From Phycisphaerales bacterium (GTDB lineage: Bacteria > Planctomycetota > Phycisphaerae > Phycisphaerales > UBA5793), in the NCBI GenBank assembly GCA_020852515.1, contig JADZAS010000011.1, positions 124,001 to 188,000 of the forward strand: DNA of 64,000 bases, written 5' to 3'. The translations under genes and the position numbers were made by a program. Shown here one piece after another: positions 1-8,257 of the stretch (its first letter is position 1; each line of letters starts with the position of its first letter). Below the pieces are notes generated by a model that searched no databases, had not been told where the DNA came from, and was given only the letters and a program-made list of their open reading frames with translations.

Positions 1-1123
1 AGCGCAGTCGGGTCTCGGCAAGATCGATGTCAGCGGCGCGGCTCTGGTGGCGGTCAAGGCGCTCGATGATCCGCCGCGCCGACCACAGCAGGTAGTGCAA
101 TGCCGCCACGCCCTGCGTCTCATCGACCTCCGCCTCAAGTTGAAGGTTTGGCGCCTCATCGATCCACGCCGTGAAGTCGCCACCGGTGTCCAGATCGACC
201 GGCAGGCCGCGCGTCGCCACAGGGCTGGTCAGGATCACCTCATCGGCGCCCTTGAGGGTGAACGTCGGCAGTTCGACGGCTCGGATCGGCCACGATCGCA
301 GGCGCTGGGCCCGCTGCTCCAGGGCCGTGCGATAGATCGTGTTGACGGATCTTCCCACGCGATGCGCCACTTCGGAAGCGGGCACAGCGCGGTCGTGCGC
401 GCGCAGCACGAGACGGCGCTGCCGATCGGTCATCGGACCGTGGTCGGCAAAGATCGACTCAGCCGGATGCTGCCGATCGTGCTGCTGCAGCACGCGGCGG
501 ATGCCTTCGTGGCTGCGGCCAAATCGCCTTGCGAGGCGGAGCGCGGATTCGTTGAGAGACAGGTCGAGCGTCTGAGCGTATCGGCGAGCGCGGCAGATGA
601 TCCGCTGCCGCGTAGCGGCGTCGATGCGCGAGAATCGCGCGGCGTGCTCCACGCGGCCGGGCCTTGCCGAGACAAACCGCTCGACCGCATCGGCGAAGTA
701 CACGAGCCGGGGCCGGCCGTTGCCCAGTCGCACCTGGTGAGCCACGAGACCTTCCTTGCGGTAGCGGTGCAGCGTGACCGCGCTCACACTCAGACGGCGG
801 GCGACTTCATCGGGAGGCAGCGGCGTGCGCGGCGCATAATCACTGGCGCTCCAGGAGAGGGCCGCACTGAGCCTCTCGATGAACTTGGCCAGATCGCCGA
901 CAAGCGCCGAGCCGACAAACAAGGCGCCCTCGCTGCGCTCGCCGCGAAAGCCGGTGATGCGAAATCGCACGTAGTCCTCCGGGTAGTTGCGCTGGGGCTC
1001 AATTTCGTTGAGCAGTTTTTCGGCCGCCTGCATCTGCCGCGACAGCGTCTCAGGCGGCGCGTAGCGGAGTTCGTGAAGCAGATCGGCGAGAGCCGAAATC
1101 GTAAAGCGGGGAGGTCGAGCCAT
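1..1123 (-). CDS. Sigma-factor-like helix-turn-helix protein (C-terminus off the window)
   Basis: An open frame of about 374 codons begins at ATG 1123 and runs off the left edge without a stop, so the C-terminus is missing. The N-terminus (MARPPRFTISALADLLHELR) is followed by an Arg/Glu-rich helical part. A MerR/AlpA-like helix-turn-helix lies near residues 104-140 (DEVARRLSVSAVTLHRYRKE), and two further helix-turn-helix-like stretches lie near 190-280 (ARRFGRSHEGIRRVLQQH; ASEVAHRVGRSVNTIYR). From memory this resembles large planctomycete proteins that end in a sigma-70 region 4; that part would lie outside the window. It starts 29 bp after the mqnA stop on the same strand and may be co-transcribed with it. 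The function as a sigma factor or other DNA-binding regulator is inferred. Confidence 0.55.
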   Translation of the reverse strand, partial: MARPPRFTISALADLLHELRYAPPETLSRQMQAAEKLLNEIEPQRNYPEDYVRFRITGFRGERSEGALFVGSALVGDLAKFIERLSAALSWSASDYAPRTPLPPDEVARRLSVSAVTLHRYRKEGLVAHQVRLGNGRPRLVYFADAVERFVSARPGRVEHAARFSRIDAATRQRIICRARRYAQTLDLSLNESALRLARRFGRSHEGIRRVLQQHDRQHPAESIFADHGPMTDRQRRLVLRAHDRAVPASEVAHRVGRSVNTIYRTALEQRAQRLRSWPIRAVELPTFTLKGADEVILTSPVATRGLPVDLDTGGDFTAWIDEAPNLQLEAEVDETQGVAALHYLLWSARRIIERLDRHQSRAADIDLAETRLR

Positions 1124-1152
1124 CGGGCACCGTCACCGGCTGTGGGCGGCAT

Positions 1153-1986
1153 TCACAGCCGCTCAAACTCGAGCGGGCGATTCTGGGAGATCAGACCCAT
1201 CGCGTGGGCCAGTGCGAAAAACCGCTCAACGCCGCAGATCATCTGGTCCGTCCAGTCGAAGCGCAGCATTTCGCAGACGTAGGCGCGGGCGAGATCGACC
1301 GGCCAGCCATGCTGCGGCGCCTGCCTGGCGAGCATCTGCTCGAGGCGCTCCTTGTTGTGCCGGCGCTGGCGGTCGAGCACTGCGCCCACGGCCGAAGCGT
1401 CGGTCTCGCGGCGGGCCAGCCAGGTGGCGAAGACAAACGGCAGGCCCGTGAGTTCCTTCCATTCGGCGCCCAGGTCGAGTTGATAGGGATAGCGGATCGC
1501 GGGGGTCGAATCGGTAACAACCTTGTCGCCGATGAGCAGCATGGCCTGCGGCCACTGCACATCTTCGCCGGCGCCGGTGCGGTGCCGACGGGCATCGAAT
1601 TCGACCAGTTCAGGCTGGATGCCGTGCCGCTCATGCAGCAGCACGCGCAGAAGCATTACTGAGGTGTGGCTGTCGGTATCGCAATGAACTTTTGTGATGC
1701 GCTCGAGCGGCGTCTGGCTGAACAGCCGCACCGTCATCGTCGAGCCATCGCAGCCGAGCAGCCCGGCAGGCACGATCTTCAGCGGCTCGGGCGCCAGTTG
1801 ATAGTCCACGATCGAACACAGCGCCACCTCGACCTGCCCGGAGAGGAGCAGGCGGATGAGATCGCTGGGCACGGCGGGCTTCAGCTGAAGATCGGCAAGC
1901 CCCTCGAGGCCGTCGATGAGCGGCAGCGTGTTGAGGAAACTCACGACGCCGACGCGGTGTCGGGGCGCAACCTGATTCGCAGTCAT
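1153..1986 (-). CDS. mqnA: Chorismate dehydratase MqnA (futalosine menaquinone pathway)
   Basis: This 277-residue cytosolic protein matches the MqnA/MqnD family in length and in its start, where VGVVSFLNTLPLIDGL carries the typical SFLNxxPL motif. MqnA dehydrates chorismate to 3-[(1-carboxyvinyl)oxy]benzoate, the first step of the futalosine route to menaquinone. The periplasmic-binding-protein-like fold is suggested by the alternating segments DLIRLLLSGQVEVALCSIVDY and later TWLARRET. MqnD is the nearest alternative, but the N-terminal motif and the central GSMTVRLFS-type region (here GSTMTVRLFS) favour MqnA. No other mqn gene is in the window. There is no Shine-Dalgarno sequence before ATG 1986, but a TACAGT hexamer lies 6 nt upstream, so the transcript may be leaderless. 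Confidence 0.88.
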   Translation of the reverse strand: MTANQVAPRHRVGVVSFLNTLPLIDGLEGLADLQLKPAVPSDLIRLLLSGQVEVALCSIVDYQLAPEPLKIVPAGLLGCDGSTMTVRLFSQTPLERITKVHCDTDSHTSVMLLRVLLHERHGIQPELVEFDARRHRTGAGEDVQWPQAMLLIGDKVVTDSTPAIRYPYQLDLGAEWKELTGLPFVFATWLARRETDASAVGAVLDRQRRHNKERLEQMLARQAPQHGWPVDLARAYVCEMLRFDWTDQMICGVERFFALAHAMGLISQNRPLEFERL

Positions 1987-1992
1987 GGACGA

Positions 1993-1998
1993 ACTGTA
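1993..1998 (-). promoter_or_regulatory. -10 element TACAGT, leaderless mqnA
   Basis: On the minus strand TACAGT is followed by 6 nt (tcgtcc) and the mqnA ATG. Transcription would start at or next to the A of the start codon. No purine-rich ribosome binding site is present, and no good -35 box is evident. Confidence 0.5.
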
Positions 1999-2078
1999 GG
2001 TCGGCCGCCGGCGTGGCCTCTGAAACCGGCCCCGCCGCAGCCGGCGGCAGGCGCGTCTAAGATGTAGGGAATCGGGGC

Positions 2079-2582
2079 ATGCGCATCACCGCAAACAATC
2101 TCGACCGGGAACCACTGGGCGTGGCCGTCGTCGATGTGGCATCGCGACCCGCGCGGGCCCGGCTGCGGCCTGCGGATCGCGAGATCGACCTGAACTGGCA
2201 GAATGCGGTCGACGAGCAGGGCCGGCTGCGCCGATGCGTGGTGTGCGGCTGCCGGGAGATCTTCAGGCGACGAGACTTCCCGCAGCGCTTCGGGCTCATG
2301 CTTGTCATTGCCGCAGCGATCGCCAGCGTCATCCTGCTGGCCCGGGGCCAAGCGCTGTGGTCGATGTGCGTCCTGCTCGCCGCGGTGGTGATCGACAGGA
2401 TCGTCTACGTCTTCACGAAAGAGTGCCTCGTGTGCTACCGCTGCCGCAGCGAGTTCCGCGATGTGGCGATTGACGCGAGCCACGAGCAGTGGGATCTCGC
2501 GATCGGAGAGAAATACCGTCCGGTGCGTCAGCGGGCGGTTGAGGACGCGAACCAGACGCACCATCCGGAGGCGACGCCGTGA
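2079..2582 (+). CDS. Membrane protein with two Cys-pair motifs
   Basis: This 167-residue protein has a Cys cluster (CVVCGC) near residue 53, two adjacent hydrophobic helices (about 72-88 and 91-112) forming a membrane hairpin, and a second Cys cluster (CLVCYRC) near residue 116. The two clusters would sit on the same side of the membrane and could form one zinc site. No family is recognised. Its stop overlaps the GTG start of the next gene (GTGA), so it is translationally coupled to the NeuD-like acyltransferase. A surface-polysaccharide role is only a guess from that neighbour. Confidence 0.7.
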   Translation: MRITANNLDREPLGVAVVDVASRPARARLRPADREIDLNWQNAVDEQGRLRRCVVCGCREIFRRRDFPQRFGLMLVIAAAIASVILLARGQALWSMCVLLAAVVIDRIVYVFTKECLVCYRCRSEFRDVAIDASHEQWDLAIGEKYRPVRQRAVEDANQTHHPEATP

Positions 2583-3202
2583 ACCAGGTCGTCCTCGTCG
2601 GCGGAGGCGGACACGCGAAAGTCGTTTTCGATGCGGCGACTCGTGCGGGACTGCTGGTCGAGGGATTCCTTGACGACCGGGTCGATGCGCCGCTGCGCGA
2701 ACTGGATGTGCCGCACCGCGGCCGCATCCGCTCCTGGCGCGAGTGCGGATCTGACGTGCGCTTCATGCCCGCCATCGGCGACAACGCGACGCGCTGCGCT
2801 CTGCTGCTGGGCATGCTTGACGGGCGTGATCCCGAGTGCCTGGCCACGGTCATCCATCCTGCCGCCATCATCAGCAGGCACGACGTGAGCATCGGCCCGG
2901 GTACGTTCATTGGCCCGGGCGCCATCGTCAATCCGGGCGCCACAATCGGAACGGGAGTGATCATCAACTCCGGCGCCATCGTGGAGCACGATTCGGTCGT
3001 CGGCGACTGGAGCCACATCGCGCCCGGCGCGGCGCTGTGCGGAGCCGTCCGCACCGGCACGCACGTACTCGTGGGCCTGGGAAGCCGCGTCCTGCCCGGC
3101 CGCAACATCGGCGACGGGGCGGTCGTCGGCGCCGGCGCGGTCGTCACGCGCGACGTGCCTGATCGGACGACGGTCTGCGGCAATCCGGCGCGCGAAGGGT
3201 GA
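2579..3202 (+). CDS. NeuD/PglD-family sugar O- or N-acyltransferase
   Basis: The 207-residue protein has the two-part layout of the family. A Rossmann-like N-terminus (VVLVGGGGHAKVVFDA) is followed from about residue 95 by a left-handed beta-helix of hexapeptide repeats (IGPGTFIGPGAIVNPGATIG), ending in VCGNPARE. Members transfer an acetyl group from acetyl-CoA to a sialic-acid-like or nucleotide-linked amino sugar. The catalytic His is probably in VEHDSVVGDWSHIAPG. It starts with GTG inside the stop of the upstream gene and ends 6 bp from the convergent pilus cluster. The exact substrate cannot be told from sequence; no other sugar-nucleotide genes lie beside it. Confidence 0.85.
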   Translation: MNQVVLVGGGGHAKVVFDAATRAGLLVEGFLDDRVDAPLRELDVPHRGRIRSWRECGSDVRFMPAIGDNATRCALLLGMLDGRDPECLATVIHPAAIISRHDVSIGPGTFIGPGAIVNPGATIGTGVIINSGAIVEHDSVVGDWSHIAPGAALCGAVRTGTHVLVGLGSRVLPGRNIGDGAVVGAGAVVTRDVPDRTTVCGNPAREG

Positions 3203-3208
3203 AGCGAA

Positions 3209-3832
3209 TCAGAGGTTGTTGCGCGGCATGGTCGAGGCGACCATCCGCAGCGGCGGCACGTCGGAGCCTTCGAGCGCCAGATCGACCTCCGCATCTTCAG
3301 CGATGAGCAGATCGACCGTCGCGCGATACAGCAGCGGCCCGCGAACATACTGCAGCGTGAACGGCGGCACGCGCTCGCCTTCGCTGTCGTACACGGGCGA
3401 CACGCCGGTGAGCAGCAGTTCCTCGCTCGCCTCTCCCGTCGGATCGATGATGACGTAAAGCGCCTCCTCGATCGGGCGGTACTCGACGCGCACGAACGTG
3501 CCGTCCGCTGCGACGAACTCGACGTAGTCGGACTGAATGATCGGGTCAGTGATGACGTTGGCCGGGTAGGGCCCGAACTGCGTGCCGGTGCGCAGCAGCG
3601 CCAGCAGGCGGTGCATCGTCAAGCGGGCGATCGTGTGGCGCGAGGCGGATTCCGTCGTGGCCTGATAGGCGCGGAACGACGCCGACAGGGCCGCCAGCAG
3701 TGAAGTGAGCAGCAGCGAAGTGATCGTAATGGCCAGAAGCACTTCGACAATGCTGAACGCCCGGCGGCGCGGGCGGGGCTTCGGGCCGCCAGCCCGATGC
3801 AGGCGAGGCAGAGAGATCGGCGAAGCAATCAT
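3209..3832 (-). CDS. PilW/GspJ-like minor pseudopilin
   Basis: The 207-residue protein has a type IV prepilin N-terminus: a basic leader (PRRRA), then FSIVEVLLAITITSLLLTSL, with the Glu at mature position 5 (Glu30) that is needed for pilin assembly. The residue before the predicted cleavage is Ala25 rather than the usual Gly, which may weaken processing by prepilin peptidase. The C-terminal globular part is rich in beta-strand-forming residues. Its ATG overlaps the stop of the PilX-like gene by 4 bp (ATGA), so the two are coupled. It is the last gene of the leftward pilus cluster. The assignment to a minor pilin near the tip is inferred from gene order and its PilW-like length. Confidence 0.75.
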   Translation of the reverse strand: MIASPISLPRLHRAGGPKPRPRRRAFSIVEVLLAITITSLLLTSLLAALSASFRAYQATTESASRHTIARLTMHRLLALLRTGTQFGPYPANVITDPIIQSDYVEFVAADGTFVRVEYRPIEEALYVIIDPTGEASEELLLTGVSPVYDSEGERVPPFTLQYVRGPLLYRATVDLLIAEDAEVDLALEGSDVPPLRMVASTMPRNNL

Positions 3833-6282
3833 GGCGTCGCTCCTTCCACATAGGTGCCCGGCACCGCCACCGCCTTGATCGGCGCCTTGATGCCGTCGGG
3901 CATGGGGATGTCCGCGTCGTAGCGGAGCGTGATGTTGCCGAACCCGTTCAGCGGCTCGCCGCCTTCGCCATCGCCGTCCTCCGGACTGAAGTAACCGAGC
4001 GTGGTATTGAACGCCGAAGCCGGCCCGCCGTAGTACAGCGGCCCCTCGCCCGTCCTCGGCTTGAACGTCATCAGCAGCGCGCCCACGATGTTCGCGCGGC
4101 CGCGCACGTCCAGGATGCCGGCCACGATGGTGCCCTGCATCTCGACCACTTCGGCCGCGTTCTCAAAACTGCCGACGTCCACCGAGAAATTCGGCACGAG
4201 CAGCGAGCTGCGGCGCAGCTGCTCGTAGCTCTCGTTGAACTTCTGCGTCGCCAGCTCCTTCTCCTCTGTCGTGAGATTACTCTCCTGGATGTCTTCGACG
4301 TTGAGCGAGAAGTGCGTGGCGCCCGTGAACTGGAGCTTGTTGCGCACGTGCGTCAGGTCGCCCGCGGGATCGGAAACCACCGATCCGATGAACGCGCAGC
4401 TGTGGAAGCGGATGTTGTTCGAGAACGGCTTGGTGTCATACACCGGGTTGCCGCTGATCTCGAGCACCGGCTCCCAGCTCTCGTAGTCGTACTTGTCCAC
4501 GTAGTTGCCGTCTACGAGTTCCTTAATGCCCAGGAAGTTCCAGTTGTGGTGGGTGTTGTCGCTGTGGGTCTGGACGTAGACCGCGCCGATGAACGTGCAG
4601 TTGATGAACAGGCCGTTGTTTCCCTGCGGGATCGCGACGTTCACGAACGTCATGTTCTTGTAGATCGGGCGCTGGTACCAGTCGTAAAACCCCGGTGAGC
4701 CAAGCGGCATCTGTTCCCAGATTCCCAAGTCGGGCCGCAGGTAGTCCGGCTCGGTGGGGTGGTCGGACCACACGTGGGTCGTTGGATCTCCGCCCAGTTG
4801 GGCTTCGAGTTGATCGACGAACGCACCGCTGCCGACCGTCACGTCCTTGAGAGTGTTCTGCGCGTTGGTGAAGTCGGTGATGCTCAAGTCGTACAGGCGC
4901 GTATCGGGCACCTCGAACTGCGTGGAGGAGTACTCGATCTCCGCCTCGACCGGACCATTGACAAAGCTCTGCCACGGCTGCCCACCCTGGGCGGCTTCCC
5001 ATGATTCCTTGCTGGCCTTGAAGAGCAGGTTGCCATGCACCTTCGCATAGCCATCGAGCGTATCGATCACGCCGTCCATGTAGCCGAGCAGGGTGTCGGC
5101 CTCATCGATGGCGCCGTCGCCGTTTCGATCGGGATTCAACCCGTCGATCATGGTGGCGAGATCGTCGTCGATGCCGGCAAACTCCTCATCCATCGTGCCG
5201 CGGCCCGCCGCGTACGCCAGGTCGGCGTCCCAGACGACCAGGGCGTCTTCGTTCGCATCGTAGAAATCGAGCCAGAGGTCGTAGTCATCGACGTACCCAT
5301 CGTCGTTGGCATCGACCATGTACGGCTCGGTCAGGCCGTCGCGCTCCGTCGGATGGCCGGGTCGCAGGCGGTTGTCGCCGTTGACGTCGTGCAGGCCGAT
5401 CTGCACGACGAACGTCTCGATGCGCGCGTCGAGTTCCACATCGAGATGGCGGAAGTCGGACTTCATGACGATCGGATGGCCGAGCGGCTCCTGGAGATCC
5501 TGGACGTCTTCGCCAAAGCGCGTGCCGATCGGCCCGTCGATGTGGACGTTCTTGCCGATCATGATGCGGTTTGGCGAGATGATCGCCGCGTCGAGGCGCT
5601 TGACGATCTGAAAATCTACCTGCAGCGTTCGCGTGAGCGATCCATCGCAGCCGACGCTGATGACGCGCACGAAGCGGCCGTCGGCAAGCGGCTCGTAACT
5701 GAGGCGGAAATACGCCGCGCCCTCTTCAGACGTAACGGAAATGGGCTGGACGACGAGTTTGCCGAATTCGTCGAGGTCGGGCAGCAGTTCGTCGCCGGGG
5801 TCGATGATGAGATTGTGCTCGTCGGCGACGTGCGCATTGAGGACCGCCGTGGCCAGGCTCGTCGCGGGGCTGCCTTCGACGAAGCCTTCGGGGTCGAGGA
5901 TGGTGACCTCGCCGTCGCTGACTTCCCACGTGCCGTTCCAGAGCTTTTCGCCAAACTCGTCCGTGACGAGGCCCTTCTCGACGACGAAGCGCTGTGCGGC
6001 CTCGGTGAGGCGGCGGGCCGCAAAACTCAAGCCCGTTTCCGCGGCGCTCATGGCCTTGTTGACCTGCAGGTGCGAATGCGCCGTGCGCACGTTGCCCTGA
6101 GCGACGACGGCCATGACGGCCGCGAGCGAGCCGAAGATCACCAGAAACATCATCGACAGGACCGAGGCGACGCCGCGCCGGCTGCGCCCATCGGGGCGGC
6201 AGCGAGCGACGGGCCGCCGGGCCGCGCCTGCAACCATCGCGCCCCTTGCCCCGTGTCGATTGCCGTCACTCCGCCTGCTCAT
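3829..6282 (-). CDS. Large PilX-like protein with calcium-loop-like repeats
   Basis: This 817-residue protein begins with a long basic leader and one hydrophobic helix (RRGVASVLSMMFLVIFGSLA, about residues 36-55) typical of PilX N-termini, followed by helical AAETGLSFAARRLTEAAQRF. Residues about 298-400 hold several Asp/Asn/Gly loops resembling dockerin or EF-hand calcium sites: DVNGDNRL (299-306), DANDDGYVDDYD (324-335) and DRNGDGAIDEAD (385-396). The rest looks beta-rich and extracellular. PilX proteins are usually below 200 residues, so this is an expanded version. Upstream are the PilV-like gene (46 bp gap) and downstream the PilW-like gene (4 bp overlap). A structural role on the pilus, perhaps adhesive, is inferred. 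Calcium binding is predicted from loop residues only. Confidence 0.72.
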   Translation of the reverse strand: MSRRSDGNRHGARGAMVAGAARRPVARCRPDGRSRRGVASVLSMMFLVIFGSLAAVMAVVAQGNVRTAHSHLQVNKAMSAAETGLSFAARRLTEAAQRFVVEKGLVTDEFGEKLWNGTWEVSDGEVTILDPEGFVEGSPATSLATAVLNAHVADEHNLIIDPGDELLPDLDEFGKLVVQPISVTSEEGAAYFRLSYEPLADGRFVRVISVGCDGSLTRTLQVDFQIVKRLDAAIISPNRIMIGKNVHIDGPIGTRFGEDVQDLQEPLGHPIVMKSDFRHLDVELDARIETFVVQIGLHDVNGDNRLRPGHPTERDGLTEPYMVDANDDGYVDDYDLWLDFYDANEDALVVWDADLAYAAGRGTMDEEFAGIDDDLATMIDGLNPDRNGDGAIDEADTLLGYMDGVIDTLDGYAKVHGNLLFKASKESWEAAQGGQPWQSFVNGPVEAEIEYSSTQFEVPDTRLYDLSITDFTNAQNTLKDVTVGSGAFVDQLEAQLGGDPTTHVWSDHPTEPDYLRPDLGIWEQMPLGSPGFYDWYQRPIYKNMTFVNVAIPQGNNGLFINCTFIGAVYVQTHSDNTHHNWNFLGIKELVDGNYVDKYDYESWEPVLEISGNPVYDTKPFSNNIRFHSCAFIGSVVSDPAGDLTHVRNKLQFTGATHFSLNVEDIQESNLTTEEKELATQKFNESYEQLRRSSLLVPNFSVDVGSFENAAEVVEMQGTIVAGILDVRGRANIVGALLMTFKPRTGEGPLYYGGPASAFNTTLGYFSPEDGDGEGGEPLNGFGNITLRYDADIPMPDGIKAPIKAVAVPGTYVEGATP

Positions 6283-6328
6283 AGCCGCTCCGTTTCACCA
6301 CCGCACCCATTCGACAGTTCGCGCCGGC

Positions 6329-6919
6329 TCAATACTCGTTGATCCACGCGATCTTGGTCACTTCCGTCGGCTCCTCATCGCGCGGCCCCTGGTACAGGAC
6401 GCTGACTTCGATACGAAGCACCGACGATTCCTCGGGCAAGTTCGGGTCTTCACTCCCGCTGATGTTGTTCTCGGGCACCCTGAACACGCGCACGACCTGC
6501 GACCAGCCCGCCATGTCGGGGACGATCATGCGCATCGCGTTGACTGGCCCGGTCTCCTCCTCGGCGCTGAAGATGGTGCCGAGGCCTTCCGTGCCGTCAA
6601 AGTCGTCCAAGTCGTCGAAGTCGTCGAGGGTGGGCTCGTTCGGTTCGGGGCCCCAGTAGGCGAGTCCGGTTACCGGATCGTGCGGCGGCATGCGGACGGT
6701 CATCTCGCGGATCTCATTCGCGAGGAACGTCGCCGTCGACGTGTGCGTGGACCAGTCGTTCTGCTTGTGAAACGCCATCTGGGCGTAGAGGATGGACAGG
6801 ACGCCGGTGCTGACGATGACAATCGCCAGCGCCGTTTCCATGAGCGTGAAACCGTCGCGCCGAATCGGACGTCGAGATGATGGCGAAGCGGACTGGAGCA
6901 TGGCCTGGCGATCGCGCAT
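6329..6919 (-). CDS. PilV-like minor pseudopilin
   Basis: The start at ATG 6919 is preferred over an upstream TTG because GAGGAAGG lies 8 nt before it; this gives 196 residues. The leader ends in RRDG and is followed by FTLMETALAIVIVSTGVLSI, a canonical prepilin peptidase site with Glu at mature position 5. An acidic stretch (DDFDDLDDFDGTEG) lies near residues 103-116. The gene sits between pilC and the PilX-like gene and is transcribed with them. PilV-type minor pilins prime or decorate the pilus. The family is assigned from the N-terminus, size and position; the globular part is not recognised. Confidence 0.75.
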   Translation of the reverse strand: MRDRQAMLQSASPSSRRPIRRDGFTLMETALAIVIVSTGVLSILYAQMAFHKQNDWSTHTSTATFLANEIREMTVRMPPHDPVTGLAYWGPEPNEPTLDDFDDLDDFDGTEGLGTIFSAEEETGPVNAMRMIVPDMAGWSQVVRVFRVPENNISGSEDPNLPEESSVLRIEVSVLYQGPRDEEPTEVTKIAWINEY

Positions 6920-6952
6920 GGAGCGTGCCTTCCTCAAAACTCCACCCTTCGC

Positions 6953-8179
6953 TTATTTAACGAGCGAGGACATCTTGAAGATTGGCAGGATGATCGCCAT
7001 TGCGATGAATCCGACGATTGAACCCATCACAATGATCATGATCGGCTCAATCATGCTCGTTACCGTCTTTATCGCGTCGCGCAGCACCTTGCTGTAATAG
7101 GACGCGATTTCCTGCAAAACGTCGGCGAGTTTACCAGACTCTTCGCCGGCCGCGATCATCTGCACGACGCTGCGCGGCAGAAGAGTCGACTTCTGAAGTG
7201 GCTGGACCAGCTTCTTGCCCTGCTTAACGGACGCGTAGACCGAACGCCACAGGTGCCGATAAACCGAGTTGCCCGAGATGTCGCCGGTGATGGCCAGCGA
7301 ATCGAGCATGGGCACGCCGGCGCTGAGCAGTTCGCCCATCGTGTGCAGGCTGCGGTTGATGTACAGCGCGCGAAACATGCGCTTGAACAGCGGCACGCGC
7401 AGCTTGAGCCGGTCCATGGTTGTCCGCCCCACGCGGGTCCGCGTAAAGACAAAGAAGCCGACGCCGAGCAGGATCGCCAGGATGAGCAGCACGTACCAGA
7501 ACTGCACCATAAACGCCGACACCGCCATCAGAAACACCGTCGGCTTGGGCAGGTAGTCCTCCTTGCCCTTGAACACCATAGCAAAGCGCGGCAGCACGAA
7601 GGTGAGCAGGAAGATCGTCACGCCCACCGCCATGGTGCCGATGATGCCCGGGTAGATCATGGCGCCGATGACCATCTTGCGCGTCTCGAGTTGCTGGCTC
7701 ATGTAAGCCGCGATGCGGTCCAGCATCTTGGCGAACGAGCCGGACATCTCCGAAGCGCGCACCATGTTCACATAGAGCGGGCTGAACAGCTTGGGATAGC
7801 GGGAGATGGCCTCGGAGAACTGCCGGCCGCCCTCCACGTCCTGCCGCACGTTCTTGAGGATTTCGCGCCACTTGGGGTTCTGCACCTGGTCGGCAATGCC
7901 TTCGAGCGCCGCCCGAATGGAAATACCGGCGCGGATCATCACCGCCATCTGCGTGGTGAAGTCCAGCACGTCCCGCTGGCTGGGCCCCGAGCTGTAATTG
8001 AGGCTCTTGAGCGTCGAACGGAAACTCTTGACGTTGTTCGACTCGACGGGCGAGAGATTGATAACGCGCTGACCCTGATTGCGCAGGATCGCGGCGGCCA
8101 TCATGGCGCTGTCAGCGGCGAGCGTGCCCGAGCGCATCTCGCCGTTGCCTCCCTTAGCCTGATACCGATACAGCGCCAT
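6953..8179 (-). CDS. pilC: PilC/GspF inner-membrane platform protein
   Basis: The 408-residue protein has the PilC/GspF layout: MALYRYQAKGGNGEMRSGTL at the N-terminus, then two repeated cytoplasmic helical domains (RDVLDFTTQMAVMIRAGISI, with the matching copy near NRSLHTMGELLSAGVPMLDS), and membrane helices near residues 175-200, 225-245 and at the C-terminus (IIVMGSIVGFIAMAIILPIF). It anchors the assembly and retraction ATPases to the inner membrane and connects them to the growing pilin fibre. The pilT gene lies 78 bp upstream and the minor pilins follow, which supports a role in the same machine. Confidence 0.92.
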   Translation of the reverse strand: MALYRYQAKGGNGEMRSGTLAADSAMMAAAILRNQGQRVINLSPVESNNVKSFRSTLKSLNYSSGPSQRDVLDFTTQMAVMIRAGISIRAALEGIADQVQNPKWREILKNVRQDVEGGRQFSEAISRYPKLFSPLYVNMVRASEMSGSFAKMLDRIAAYMSQQLETRKMVIGAMIYPGIIGTMAVGVTIFLLTFVLPRFAMVFKGKEDYLPKPTVFLMAVSAFMVQFWYVLLILAILLGVGFFVFTRTRVGRTTMDRLKLRVPLFKRMFRALYINRSLHTMGELLSAGVPMLDSLAITGDISGNSVYRHLWRSVYASVKQGKKLVQPLQKSTLLPRSVVQMIAAGEESGKLADVLQEIASYYSKVLRDAIKTVTSMIEPIMIIVMGSIVGFIAMAIILPIFKMSSLVK

Positions 8180-8257
8180 GCCTCACTCCTCACCCACCAC
8201 GTTCGCCGGCCGCGGCAAACGCATCGATCTCCGGCGGCCTCGGTGGCTCGCCAAGTG

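Noticed and set aside
47-1282. 411-codon open frame on the plus strand
   Set aside because: The opposite strand gives an uninterrupted sensible protein running off the left edge, with helix-turn-helix motifs; the plus frame crosses into the mqnA 3' end.
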